From Rhodanobacter sp. B05 (GTDB lineage Bacteria > Pseudomonadota > Gammaproteobacteria > Xanthomonadales > Rhodanobacteraceae): a stretch of DNA of 64,000 nucleotides. The position numbers and the translations under genes are program-made. Location of the stretch: contig NZ_MUNU01000004.1 of the NCBI RefSeq assembly GCF_002001085.1, positions 1 to 64,000 on the forward strand, in the 5' to 3' direction. The notes under the pieces are model-generated. The model did no database searches. It was not told where the DNA came from and worked only from the letters and a program-made list of their open reading frames with translations. Positions 28,410 to 36,993 of the stretch are shown one piece after another; position 1 is the first letter of the stretch, and each line of letters begins with the position of its first letter.

Positions 28410-28940
28410 ATGCGTATCCCATGCAAGCCCTTCTTCCTGTTGCCGCTGCTGCTGGTCGCGATCGCGGCGGCCGGCTGCAGCATGTTCTCGCACAAGCAGG
28501 AAGCGGCCCCGCCGGCGGCATCGGGCTACGACCTGGTCGCGGCGATCCGCGCCGCCGGCGCAAAGGACGACTCGGTCATCGACGTGCAGCCGTTGCGCGA
28601 TCCCGGGGTCGCCGCGCTGGTTGATGCCGCGCACCAGGACGAGCAGGCCGGCAAGTATGCCGACGCGGCCGCCAAGCTCGATCAGGCGTTGAAGATCACC
28701 CCCGACTCGCCCGGCCTGCTGCAGGATCGCGCCGAGATCGCGGTGCGGATGAAGGATTTTGCCGTCGCCGAACGACTGGCCCATCAGTCGTGGTCGCTGG
28801 GTCCCAAGCTGGGACCATTGTGTGCACGCAATTGGCAGACCATCGTGGAGATGCGCCTGCAGGCGCACGATCAGGTCGGCGCGGACACCGCGAAGAAATG
28901 GGTGCAGCAATGCCACAAGGCGGCCATTCCGCGTTACTGA
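28410..28940 (+). CDS. TPR lipoprotein, candidate LpoP-type activator of PBP1B
   Basis: A 176-residue lipoprotein: the signal peptide ends LVAIAAAGCS with lipobox cysteine near residue 23. The next residues are Met and Phe rather than Asp, so outer-membrane sorting by Lol is expected. A helical TPR-like unit follows (AAHQDEQAGKYADAAAKLDQ, then ALKITPDSPGLLQDRAEIAV). It starts 2 bp after mrcB. In Pseudomonas a TPR lipoprotein, LpoP, encoded beside the PBP1B gene activates that enzyme, so this is a plausible functional analogue. The identity is inferred from context and architecture only. Confidence 0.75.
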   Translation: MRIPCKPFFLLPLLLVAIAAAGCSMFSHKQEAAPPAASGYDLVAAIRAAGAKDDSVIDVQPLRDPGVAALVDAAHQDEQAGKYADAAAKLDQALKITPDSPGLLQDRAEIAVRMKDFAVAERLAHQSWSLGPKLGPLCARNWQTIVEMRLQAHDQVGADTAKKWVQQCHKAAIPRY

Positions 28941-29154
28941 GTCGGGCGCCCGGGCTCTCGCCGCGCAGCCCGCCGTGGCGCAGTACGTTGCTCGGCAGCG
29001 GCGACGTGAAACCGACACGGAAGCGCTAGCGACGTCGCCGCCGTCTGCCTGATCCGGCCGTCGCAGGGTCAATTACTGACGGGCAGGAGGCCTCACCGGA
29101 CCACGCGCTTGTCACGGTGTCCCTGGTGCCCGCCGCCACGAGCACGGGTGGAAA

Positions 29155-29544
29155 TCAGAGCAGCGCCACCAGCACCAGCACGATGCCCACGATGCTCGCC
29201 GCCCAGATCAGCGTGCGCAGGTAGGGAATGCCGGCGGCGTAGACCGGCACGTAGGCCAGCCGGGCCCAGAAGTAGAGCTGGGCGCCGAGCACGGTCGTCG
29301 CGTCGTGATGCTGCAGCAGCTGCGCGGCCAGCACCGCGGCGGCGAACAGCGGAAAGGTCTCGAGGAAGTTCGCGCGGGCGCGATCGAGGCGGCCGCCGAT
29401 GCCGTTGAGTGGTGGCTTTACCTCGTCGCGCGGGCTGGCGGCCCAGCCCAGTCCGCGCTGGCCGACCGAGCAGGTGGCGGCCAGCGCAACCTGCACCAGA
29501 CCCAGCACGACACTCCACAACAGCATGCACAGTTCAGTCGTCAT
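29155..29544 (-). CDS. MAPEG family membrane protein
   Basis: A 129-residue protein with four hydrophobic segments. The family signature is visible as ARANFLETFPLFAAAVLAAQLL and FWARLAYVPVYAAGIPYLRTL. Members include glutathione transferases and eicosanoid enzymes in eukaryotes; bacterial members are mostly uncharacterised membrane proteins. The start at 29544 (MTTELCML) has GGGGAA about 5 nt upstream. It follows the peroxiredoxin-like gene by 64 bp on the same strand, which hints at a shared thiol or redox theme. Confidence 0.9.
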   Translation of the reverse strand: MTTELCMLLWSVVLGLVQVALAATCSVGQRGLGWAASPRDEVKPPLNGIGGRLDRARANFLETFPLFAAAVLAAQLLQHHDATTVLGAQLYFWARLAYVPVYAAGIPYLRTLIWAASIVGIVLVLVALL

Positions 29545-29608
29545 GATGCTTCCCCGGTGACGGTGCCGGCATGGTGAACCATTGCCGGCGCTGCTGCCAG
29601 TGGGCAGC

Positions 29609-30157
29609 TCAGGCGGCGCGCCTGATCTTCTCGCGGGGAAGCAGCCGCTCCACCCGCTCCAGCGGAATGCGGTCGCCGGCGTCGCTGCCGTAGTACGCAT
29701 CGATGATGCGTCCGTGCGGGTCGATCAGGAAGTCGGCCGGCATCAGGTTGCTGGTGTTCAAGCCTGCCAACCCAACTAGGCGCATGCCGCGGATCAGGGT
29801 CGGCACGCGCGTCACGATCGCCTTCAGCTTGCGCCACAGCGAACGCTCGATGCCGTAGATTTCGTGCGCGCGCGAGGTGGGATCGGCGGCCAGCGGGAAC
29901 GGGCGTGGGCGGTGTCCGGCGAAGCGCAGTACCTCCGCCTGCGAGGCGCTGAACACCGCGACGATGTCCAGCCCGAGCGCGGACAGCTCTTCATGCCGAT
30001 GGGTCAGTTCATAGATACGGAAGTTGCAGAACGGGCAGGCGGCGTCGCGGAAGAACGAGAGCAGGGTCAGCCTGCCGTTGCCGCCGATCGCGATCGGCTT
30101 GCCATGGATGTCGACCAGGTCGAGGGCGGGTGCTTGCGCAGGTGCGAACAGTCTCAC
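29609..30157 (-). CDS. Peroxiredoxin-like (AhpC/TSA family) protein
   Basis: A 182-residue thioredoxin-fold protein. Residues PALDLVDIHGKPIAIG open the fold and FFRDAACPFCNFRIYEL gives a CPFC pair in the position of the peroxidatic cysteine. FSASQAEVLRFAG and DFLIDPHGRIIDAYYG are also typical of the family. It probably reduces peroxides or thiols in the cytoplasm; no signal peptide is present. The start is GTG at 30157, with AAGGAG 7 nt upstream; the frame stays open far upstream but has no homologous content. Divergent from yoaA. Confidence 0.88.
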   Translation of the reverse strand: MRLFAPAQAPALDLVDIHGKPIAIGGNGRLTLLSFFRDAACPFCNFRIYELTHRHEELSALGLDIVAVFSASQAEVLRFAGHRPRPFPLAADPTSRAHEIYGIERSLWRKLKAIVTRVPTLIRGMRLVGLAGLNTSNLMPADFLIDPHGRIIDAYYGSDAGDRIPLERVERLLPREKIRRAA

Positions 30158-30268
30158 GTCGGTTCTCCTTCGGTCGGGCACGGGGACGCTGCTCAATGGA
30201 TGCGCCGCGAGTCGCCAGGGTTCCCGCCATCGTTTTGCCGTGCGTGGCTGCTCCGCCATACTTGCCGG

Positions 30269-32227
30269 ATGACTGATCCTGACGACACCGCGTCCGGCGA
30301 CGTCGGCAGCCTGCTCGGTGCCGAAGGTCCGTTCGCGCGCGAACTGCCGAACTTCGCACCGCGGCTGGCCCAGCAGGCGATGGCGCGGGCGGTGCAGCAG
30401 GCGATCGCCGGGCGTGACACGCTGATTGCCGAGGCCGGCACCGGCACCGGCAAGACCTACGCCTACCTGGTGCCCGCGCTGCTGTCGGGCGAGCGGGTGA
30501 TCATTTCCACCGGCACCAAGGCGTTGCAGGATCAGTTGTATTTCCGTGATCTGCCGAAGGTGCGCTCGGTGCTCGGCGCACGGCTGAAGACGGCGCTGCT
30601 GAAGGGCCGCGCGAATTATCTGTGCCTGTACCGGCTCGACCAGACCGTGCGCGAAGGTGCCACGTTCGAGCGCGCGCAGGCCGCGCAGCTCGCCACCATT
30701 CGCGCGTGGTCGGCACGCACCCGTCGCGGTGATCGGATGGAGCTGGCGGAGGTGCCGGAGGAATCGCCGCTGTGGCCGCGGGTCACTTCCACGGCGGAAA
30801 ACTGCCTGGGCGTGGAGTGCCCGTTCTACGACGACTGCCACGTGTTCAAGGCGCGCCGCGAGGCGATGGAGGCGGACGTGGTGGTGGTCAACCATCATCT
30901 GCTGTTCGCCGACCTTGCGTTGAAGCAGGAGGGCTTCGGCGAGATCCTGCCCGGTGCGGCGGCCTTCATCCTCGACGAGGCGCACCAGATCCAGGAGCTG
31001 GCCGGGCAGTTCTTCTCGCAAAGCCTCAGTGCGCGCCAGCTCACCGACATGACGCAGGACGTGCTGACCGAATGCAGCGGCGTCACCGGCGCGATCGGCC
31101 TGCTGCTGGAGCCGGTGGAAGCGCTGCAGGACGCACTGCGCAAGCTGCGCCTGGCGATGGATGTGTTGCCCGCGCGCGGCGCGTTCCAGTTACTGGAAGA
31201 CCGCGCCGACGTGCGCAGCTCGCTGCGCGACCTGCGCGAACTGCTCGCCACGCTGGCCGAACTGCTCGCCTCGCAGGCCGAACGCTCGCGCGGCTTCGCC
31301 AACCTGCACGAACGCGCCGAATTGTTCGCCGAACGGCTGGACCGCATCGTCGAGTCGCACGGCGACCACGACGTGCGCTGGTACGAAACGTTTCCGCGCG
31401 GTTTTGCGCTGTATGCCACGCCGCTGGATCTCGCCGTGCCGATGCGCGGCCTGCGCGAACGCACCCAGGCGGCGTGGATCCACACTTCGGCCACGCTGTC
31501 GGTGGCCGGCAATTTCGACCACTTCGCGCGCCAGCTCGGCCTCGACGAGCCGCGAACGCTGAGTCTGGACAGTCCGTTCGACTACGCGCGCCAGGCACTC
31601 TGCTATCTGCCCTCCGGCTTGCCCGATCCGAGCGCGCGCGATTACACCGAGCAGGTGATCGGGGCCGTGCTTCCCGTACTGCACGCATCGAACGGTCGCG
31701 CCTTCCTGCTGTTCACTTCGCATCGTGCATTGCGCCGCGCCGCCGAACTGCTGCAGGACAAGGTGCCGTGGCCGCTGTTCGTGCAGGGCACCGCGCCGCG
31801 CCCAAGGCTGCTGGAGGAATTCCGCGCCAGTGGCCACGGCGTGCTGCTCGGCGCGGCCAGTTTCTGGGAAGGCGTCGACGTGGTCGGCGAGGCGCTCAGC
31901 GTGGTGGTGATCGACAAGCTGCCGTTCGCCGCCCCCGACGATCCGGTGCTGATGGCGCGTCTCGCCGCCCTCGAACAATCCGGCATCAGCCCGTTCATGG
32001 GCTGGCAGGTGCCCAGCGCGGTGATCGCGCTGAAGCAGGGTGCCGGCCGGCTGATCCGCGACGTGCACGACCGTGGTGTGCTGGTGCTGTGCGACCCGCG
32101 GCTGACCACCAAGGGCTACGGCAAGCTGTTCCTCGCCAGCCTGCCGCCAATGCCGCGCACGCGCGAGCTGGTGGATGTGCAATCCTTCTTCGCCGACGCG
32201 GCGACAATTCCCGTAGGAGCCCGCTAG
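30269..32227 (+). CDS. yoaA: ATP-dependent helicase YoaA (DinG/XPD-like)
   Basis: A 652-residue superfamily 2 helicase of the XPD/DinG group. Walker A GTGTGKT is at 57-63 and DEAH at 236-239. Four cysteines fit the iron-sulfur site: C119, C179, C184 and C190 (NYLCLYR; AENCLGVECPFYDDC). Motif VI appears as QGAGRLIRD. YoaA works with the clamp-loader chi subunit in repair of replication damage in E. coli. The start at 30269 (MTDPDD) is chosen by family length. The C-terminal residues PVGAR and the TAG stop are encoded by a REP-like repeat. Confidence 0.92.
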   Translation: MTDPDDTASGDVGSLLGAEGPFARELPNFAPRLAQQAMARAVQQAIAGRDTLIAEAGTGTGKTYAYLVPALLSGERVIISTGTKALQDQLYFRDLPKVRSVLGARLKTALLKGRANYLCLYRLDQTVREGATFERAQAAQLATIRAWSARTRRGDRMELAEVPEESPLWPRVTSTAENCLGVECPFYDDCHVFKARREAMEADVVVVNHHLLFADLALKQEGFGEILPGAAAFILDEAHQIQELAGQFFSQSLSARQLTDMTQDVLTECSGVTGAIGLLLEPVEALQDALRKLRLAMDVLPARGAFQLLEDRADVRSSLRDLRELLATLAELLASQAERSRGFANLHERAELFAERLDRIVESHGDHDVRWYETFPRGFALYATPLDLAVPMRGLRERTQAAWIHTSATLSVAGNFDHFARQLGLDEPRTLSLDSPFDYARQALCYLPSGLPDPSARDYTEQVIGAVLPVLHASNGRAFLLFTSHRALRRAAELLQDKVPWPLFVQGTAPRPRLLEEFRASGHGVLLGAASFWEGVDVVGEALSVVVIDKLPFAAPDDPVLMARLAALEQSGISPFMGWQVPSAVIALKQGAGRLIRDVHDRGVLVLCDPRLTTKGYGKLFLASLPPMPRTRELVDVQSFFADAATIPVGAR

Positions 32228-32317
32228 CGGGCGATGCTTTTGGGGGGATTCGGGATTCGGGATTCGGGATTCGGGATTCGGGATTTGCAAGAGCATCGCC
32301 CGCGAGCGGGCTTCCAC
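32213..32317. repeat. REP-like palindrome with embedded heptamer tandem
   Basis: Inverted arms GTAGGAGCCCGCTAGCGGGC (from 32213) and the matching GAGCATCGCCCGCGAGCGGG (from 32291) flank a loop holding five perfect copies of GATTCGG plus a partial sixth (32247-32286). The left arm supplies the stop codon of yoaA. The outer arms are related to the palindrome in hrpA at 17.14 kb; the heptamer recurs at 41.84 and 51.12-51.20 kb. Confidence 0.85.
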
Positions 32318-32343
32318 ACACCAGGCACAGTACGAGGCACACC

Positions 32344-32712
32344 ATGGCCAAGGTCACCGGACTCGGCGGCATCTTCTTCAAATCACGCGATCCCGTTGCA
32401 CTGTCGGCGTGGTACGCGAAACACCTTGGAATGATTGCCGAGGAGTGGGGCGGCGTGCGCTTCAACGAGGACGAACAGCGCGCCGGCTATACGCTGTGGT
32501 CGCCGTTCGCCGCCGACACCAGTTATTTCGGTTCGGGTCCGCAGTCCTGCATGCTCAACTTCCGCGTCGACGACCTCGACGCGTTGCTGGCGCAACTGCG
32601 AGCCGACGGCGTCGTGGTGGATGAACGCGTCGACCAAAGCGAATTCGGCCGCTTCGGCTGGATCACCGACCCCGAAGGCACGCGCGTCGAATTGTGGCAG
32701 CCACCAGCCTGA
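32344..32712 (+). CDS. VOC (glyoxalase-like) family protein
   Basis: A 122-residue vicinal-oxygen-chelate protein: two beta-alpha-beta-beta-beta modules with GIFFKSRDPVALSAWYAKHLG at the start, LNFRVDDLDALLAQLRADG in the middle and GWITDPEGTRVELWQPP at the end. The glutamate before LWQPP and the family fold suggest a metal site, but the substrate is unknown; glyoxalases, dioxygenases and resistance proteins share it. It starts 27 bp after the REP-like element downstream of yoaA and ends just before the next gene. Confidence 0.9.
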   Translation: MAKVTGLGGIFFKSRDPVALSAWYAKHLGMIAEEWGGVRFNEDEQRAGYTLWSPFAADTSYFGSGPQSCMLNFRVDDLDALLAQLRADGVVVDERVDQSEFGRFGWITDPEGTRVELWQPPA

Positions 32713-32720
32713 TCGCCGGG

Positions 32721-33113
32721 ATGGAGCCCGACCTCGTCACGGCGCCGGATCTGATCTCCGTGCTGAACGAACTGCGCCGGCGCGAGCCGATCTTCCATCG
32801 CCCCGAATTTGGCAGCACGCGTGCCGACTTCGAGCGGATGACCGCCGAAGACTTCTGGGAAATCGGCGCCTCCGGCCGGCGTTACAGCCGGCGGTACCTG
32901 CTGGACGTTCTTGACGAACGCCGCGGCGCAGCCGAGCCGCATGCACTGGAAACCAGCGATTTCCAGTGCCGTCAACTCGCCGTGGACTGTTATCTGCTGA
33001 CCTATACCTTGCGTCAGGACGCGCGCGTCACGCGCCGTTCGACCATCTGGCGGCGCGCGTCGGATGGCTGGAAGATCGTGTTCCACCAGGGAACCGAAGT
33101 GGCGGGCGGCTGA
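32721..33113 (+). CDS. DUF4440 (SnoaL/NTF2-like) domain protein
   Basis: A 130-residue protein resembling DUF4440 members of the NTF2-like fold. RREPIFHRPEFGSTRADFER near the N-terminus, DFWEIGASGRRYSR, and YTLRQDARVTRRSTIWRR...GWKIVFHQGTEV are characteristic. Function unknown. ATG at 32721 is chosen; a GTG at 32694 would overlap the VOC gene by 19 bp. It ends 4 bp from the stop of the convergent lepB gene. Confidence 0.85.
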   Translation: MEPDLVTAPDLISVLNELRRREPIFHRPEFGSTRADFERMTAEDFWEIGASGRRYSRRYLLDVLDERRGAAEPHALETSDFQCRQLAVDCYLLTYTLRQDARVTRRSTIWRRASDGWKIVFHQGTEVAGG

Positions 33114-33117
33114 GATC

Positions 33118-33792
33118 TCAGTCGAGCGGCATGCCGAAGCGGTGGCTTCGCGGCAGATAGTGATTGGCCGGATCGAGCGACGCGACCACGTAGCGCGCAC
33201 GTCCGACGATCTCGTTGCGCGGAAAGTAGCCGAAGTAGCGCGAGTCCATGCTGTTGTCGCGATCGTCGCCGAGCAGCAGGTACCGGCCGCGCGGGACTTT
33301 CACCGGGCCGAAATTGCTGGCGGGGCTGGGGCGGAAGTCGGACAGGCGAACCGCGTGGTGCATGATGTCGTAGCGTTCGATGTCGTAGTGCGCGGGATCA
33401 CGCAGGTCGTCGCGGATGCCGACGTAGCTGCTCGCCGCATAGCTGGCTGGACGGCCGTTGATGAACAGCACGTTGCCGCGCATCGCCACCTCGTCGCCTG
33501 GCAGGCCGATCACGCGCTTCACCAGGCGCTCATTGGCGGCATGCGAATCCAGCACCACGATGTCGCCGCGTTGCGGGTCGGCCAGGTGCACGAGTGAGAC
33601 GTGGGTGAGCGGCAGGCGCACGTCGTAGGCCAGCTTGTCGACCAGGATGCGGTCGCCGATCTTGATGGTGGGCTGCATCGAGCCGGTCGGCACCACGTTC
33701 CAGTCGGCCACCGCGCTGCGGAACACCAGCATGCACAGCATGAAGGTGATGAAGCCCTTGTTGCGGGCCAGGAACCTGGCGATTGCGTGCAT
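33118..33792 (-). CDS. lepB: Signal peptidase I
   Basis: A 224-residue membrane serine protease that cleaves signal peptides. Ser38 lies in PTGSMQPT (box B), then GDRILVDK, RGDIVV, Lys92 in KRVIGLPGDEV (box D) and GDDRDNSMDSRYFGYF (box E). It has a single N-terminal anchor helix (about 13-30), shorter than E. coli LepB, which has two. ATG at 33792 follows GGGGA by 5 nt. It is not next to lepA or rnc, so it may be an additional copy beside an operonic lepB elsewhere; that cannot be checked here. Divergent from creD. Confidence 0.93.
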   Translation of the reverse strand: MHAIARFLARNKGFITFMLCMLVFRSAVADWNVVPTGSMQPTIKIGDRILVDKLAYDVRLPLTHVSLVHLADPQRGDIVVLDSHAANERLVKRVIGLPGDEVAMRGNVLFINGRPASYAASSYVGIRDDLRDPAHYDIERYDIMHHAVRLSDFRPSPASNFGPVKVPRGRYLLLGDDRDNSMDSRYFGYFPRNEIVGRARYVVASLDPANHYLPRSHRFGMPLD

Positions 33793-33965
33793 GGCGTTCC
33801 CCGATTCGGGCCGGCTGGCTTGTCTTGGCAATGACCGCGCCCGCGGCGTGAAGTTTCGCGTCATCGGCCCGCCATCTTGTGGTCAGCAGGCGGGCCGTGC
33901 TTGCCCGCGTTGGCGCCCCCCGGACTGTTGTGCTTGAAGCTCCGGATCAAGCCGAGGCCAATGAC

Positions 33966-35312
33966 ATGGGCAAGTGGATGCAGACGGTGACTGCCAAGGT
34001 GCTCGGCATCGGCGTGCTGGCGCTGCTGATGACCATACCGCTGCTGCAGGTGAGCGGGCTGGTGCGCGAGCGCCAGCAACTGCGCGAACAGGCGATCGCG
34101 CAGATCGCGCAGGGTTGGGGTGGCGACCAGGTGCTGGGCGGTCCGGTGCTGGTGGTGCCGACCATGCGCCAGGTCAGCGCAGGCGACAACCAGCCCTATC
34201 AGTTGAAGGCCGGCAGCGAGAGCATGCTGGCCGATACGCTGAGCATGGATGTGGCGATGGCGGTGCAGACGCGCAGCTACGGCATCTACAGCGCGCCGGT
34301 GTTCGTCGCCACGGTGAAGCTGGGAGCTCGCTTCAACGCGCAGGATCTGGCCCAGTTCCAGCATGACAGCGCCGCGGCATGGCAGGCCGGCAAGGCCGAA
34401 CTGCGACTGCCGGTGGGCGACCTGCGTGGCCTGCAGGAGGTCACCGATTTGCGCATCAACGGCAAGCCTGCGCAGTTCGATTCGTCGGCCGTCCGGCTGG
34501 GAACATGGCCGAACGTGGTCGTGCCGATCGACCTGGATGCGTTGAACGGCCAGTCGATCGACGTGCAGATCGGCCTGAAGCTGGCTGGCACCGAGTCGCT
34601 GCGCCTGCTGCCGCTGGCACGCAGTACCGATGTGAACATGCGCGCGCCGTGGCATGACCCGAGCTTTGTCGGTGCGGCATTGCCGCTGGAGCATCGGTTC
34701 GACGCCAATGGATTCAGCGCGCACTGGCATCTGCTCGATCTCAACCGCAGCTATGGCCAGCACTGGACCGATACCGAAGACATGAATGCCGCGTTGCAGG
34801 CCTCGACTTTCGGCGTGCAGCTATACCAGCCCGTTGACGTGTACCAGCGCAACGTGCGCGCGGGGAAGTACGGGTTGCTGTTCATCGCGATGACCTTCGT
34901 CGCGTTCTTCCTGTTCGAGGTGCTCAAGCGGCTGCGCGTGCACCCGGTGCAATACCTGCTGGTTGGCGCGGCGCTGGCCACCTTCTACGTGGTCCTGCTG
35001 GCGCTGTCCGAACAGATCGGCTTTGGTCTGGCGTATGCGCTGGCGGCGGTAGCGGTGGTGGTGATCGTGGGCGGCTATGCAATGGCGGTGTTGCGCGCGC
35101 GTCGGGCCGGCATGCTGCTGGGCAGCGTGCTTGGGCTGATCTATGCGATGTTGTATGGACTGATCGCGGCGGAACAGTACGCCCTGCTGATCGGCGCCTT
35201 GGTGCTGCTGGTGATGGTGGCGCTGATGATGTATCTGACCCGACGCATCGACTGGTACGCGGACGCACCCGCGTCGAGCGAGCCGCCAGCCGCTATCATG
35301 GAGCGGTCATGA
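33966..35312 (+). CDS. creD: Inner membrane protein CreD
   Basis: A 448-residue CreD family protein. The N-terminal helix (about 10-27) is followed by a periplasmic domain of about 270 residues, including GGPVLVVP and GTESLRLLPLARSTDVNM. Several C-terminal helices follow (from KYGLLFIAMTFVAFFLFEVLKRL to MVALMMYLTRR). In enterics CreD is induced by the CreBC two-component system and affects envelope integrity and beta-lactam response; creB and creC are not next to it here. Start at 33966 (MGKWMQ). Its stop overlaps the tsaB start as ATGA, so the two are coupled. Confidence 0.93.
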   Translation: MGKWMQTVTAKVLGIGVLALLMTIPLLQVSGLVRERQQLREQAIAQIAQGWGGDQVLGGPVLVVPTMRQVSAGDNQPYQLKAGSESMLADTLSMDVAMAVQTRSYGIYSAPVFVATVKLGARFNAQDLAQFQHDSAAAWQAGKAELRLPVGDLRGLQEVTDLRINGKPAQFDSSAVRLGTWPNVVVPIDLDALNGQSIDVQIGLKLAGTESLRLLPLARSTDVNMRAPWHDPSFVGAALPLEHRFDANGFSAHWHLLDLNRSYGQHWTDTEDMNAALQASTFGVQLYQPVDVYQRNVRAGKYGLLFIAMTFVAFFLFEVLKRLRVHPVQYLLVGAALATFYVVLLALSEQIGFGLAYALAAVAVVVIVGGYAMAVLRARRAGMLLGSVLGLIYAMLYGLIAAEQYALLIGALVLLVMVALMMYLTRRIDWYADAPASSEPPAAIMERS

Positions 35313-36001
35313 ACCTGCTCGCGATCGAAACCGCCACCGAAGCCTGCTCCGTCGCCCTGATCCACGGCGACGAACTGATCGCCCGCAGCGAGATCGCTCC
35401 GCGCCGCCATACCGAACTGGTGTTGCCAATGGCCGACGAGCTGCTGGCCGAAGCCGGCATTGGTCGGCTGGCGCTGGATGCGATTGCCGTAGGCCGCGGC
35501 CCCGGTGCATTCACTGGCGTGCGGCTGGCCGTGTCGCTGGCGCAGGGCATGGCGCTGGCGCTGGACTTGCCGGTGATCACCATTTCCTCGCTGGCCGCGC
35601 TGGCGCTGGAAGCGCCGGAAGAAGAAGGCACCGCGATCCTCGCCGTAATCGACGCACGCATGGGTGAGATCTATGCCGCGGGCTACCGGCGTGACGACAA
35701 CGGCGGGCTGGTCGCGCTGGACGAAGAACGCATCTGCACCGCCGAGTCGCTGCTGTTGCCCGAAGCCGACGCGTGGCAGGTGGTCGGCAGCGGCTGGGGC
35801 ACCTATGCCAGCGCGCTGAGCCAGCGCCTCACCGGCACCCTGCATTCCGCGGATGGCCTGCGCTATCCGCAGGCGGCCCATGTCGCCGAACTGGCATTGC
35901 GCGAGTTCAGGGCTGGCCGCACCCAGCCACCCGAGCTGGCACTCCCTGTGTACCTGCGCGACAAGGTGGCGTTGACCCTGGTGGAACAGGGCAGGGCTTG
36001 A
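35309..36001 (+). CDS. tsaB: tRNA threonylcarbamoyladenosine synthesis protein TsaB
   Basis: A 230-residue ASKHA-fold protein. LLAIETATEACSVAL opens the fold, RRHTELVLPMADELL and GRGPGAFTGVRLAVSLAQGMAL follow, as in YeaZ/TsaB. TsaB binds TsaD and TsaE to place the t6A37 modification on ANN-decoding tRNAs and is essential in most bacteria. It overlaps creD by 4 bp. The 218 bp after it, up to 36219, hold weak stems (for example CCACGC/GCGTGG near 36040-36060) and an AT-rich stretch near 36078-36092 but no gene. Confidence 0.95.
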   Translation: MNLLAIETATEACSVALIHGDELIARSEIAPRRHTELVLPMADELLAEAGIGRLALDAIAVGRGPGAFTGVRLAVSLAQGMALALDLPVITISSLAALALEAPEEEGTAILAVIDARMGEIYAAGYRRDDNGGLVALDEERICTAESLLLPEADAWQVVGSGWGTYASALSQRLTGTLHSADGLRYPQAAHVAELALREFRAGRTQPPELALPVYLRDKVALTLVEQGRA

Positions 36002-36219
36002 GCACAGTCGGCTGCTGTGGCGACTGGTGCCGGAAAGCATTTTCCACGCCACGAGTAGCGTGGGGACAACGAATTCTCCAAAAATATATTTTCATGCGAT
36101 CCCGTAAACGCCGGAAAGGCGCGCGCATACTTTTGCGGTTGGTCCCGCGTCACACCCGTGGCAGCGGCAGATGATCCAACGCCAATACGGGCAGGGCATC
36201 GACCCTGCGAGGGGAACTC

Positions 36220-36993
36220 ATGAAAGTCATTGCACTTTGTGTGTTATCTGCGGGCGTATTGTTGGGCATGGGCAGCGTGCTTGCTGCCGCAGCACCTGCG
36301 AAGGTCGCCCGGATCTACACCGACACCGTGGCACCGGCGGGTCAGGAGGCCTACCTGGCCGGCATCAAGAGTTACAACAAGTGTCTTGCCGAGCATGGTT
36401 TCAAGTACAAGTGGACGGCGTTGGCGCACGAGACCGGCGACGTCTTCTCGTACTCGTATGTGAGCGACCCGGCGAGCTGGGCTGCGTTCGACGACATGCA
36501 CAAGCAGGGCAAGGCGTGCGACGCGACGTTCCAGAAGGCGGTCATGCCGCATCTCAAGGGGGAGACCAGCGCCTTCATCGAGGAGCAGGTCGACCTGAGC
36601 CGCATCGACCCGAAGAAGGGCACGTCCGGTGCCCTGATGGACATCACCTATTTCAAGCTCAAGCGCGTATCCGGATCGGACAAGGCATTCACCGATGCGG
36701 TGAAGAAGATCACCGCGGCGGCGGACAAATCCCACTGGCCCTACTACTACCGATTCGTCAGGGTGAGGGAGGGCGGTGCCGATGCGCCGGATTTCATGGT
36801 GGTGAGTTATTCCGCCAGCTGGGCCGAGCTGGGGGCCGAGGCTGAACCTTCCATGTGGAAGATGGTCGAGAGCGCGGAAGGCAAGGATGCGGCCGCGGAT
36901 CTGCGCAAGGCACTCGGCGCTGCGATCGAGGACGAGTCATCGCATGTGGACAGTGTGGACGAAGAGTTGACCTACACGCCTTCAGCTCACTGA
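36220..36993 (+). CDS. Secreted hypothetical protein with two related halves
   Basis: A 257-residue exported protein (signal peptide about 1-22, cleavage likely after LAAA). Two halves have a similar plan: a strand with RIYTDTVAP or DITYFKLKRVSGSD, a helix (QEAYLAGIKSYNKCL; KAFTDAVKKITAAADK), then KYKWTALAHETGD or YYYRFVRVREGG, and a strand (SYSYVSDPASWAAF; FMVVSYSASWAELG). This looks like a duplicated ferredoxin-like or dimeric alpha-beta-barrel module. I do not recognise the family or function. GAGGGGAA lies just before the ATG. Confidence 0.7.
   Translation: MKVIALCVLSAGVLLGMGSVLAAAAPAKVARIYTDTVAPAGQEAYLAGIKSYNKCLAEHGFKYKWTALAHETGDVFSYSYVSDPASWAAFDDMHKQGKACDATFQKAVMPHLKGETSAFIEEQVDLSRIDPKKGTSGALMDITYFKLKRVSGSDKAFTDAVKKITAAADKSHWPYYYRFVRVREGGADAPDFMVVSYSASWAELGAEAEPSMWKMVESAEGKDAAADLRKALGAAIEDESSHVDSVDEELTYTPSAH

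Noticed and set aside
32247-32286. Possible CRISPR-like direct repeats
   Set aside because: The heptamers are directly adjacent with no spacers and there are no cas genes in the window.
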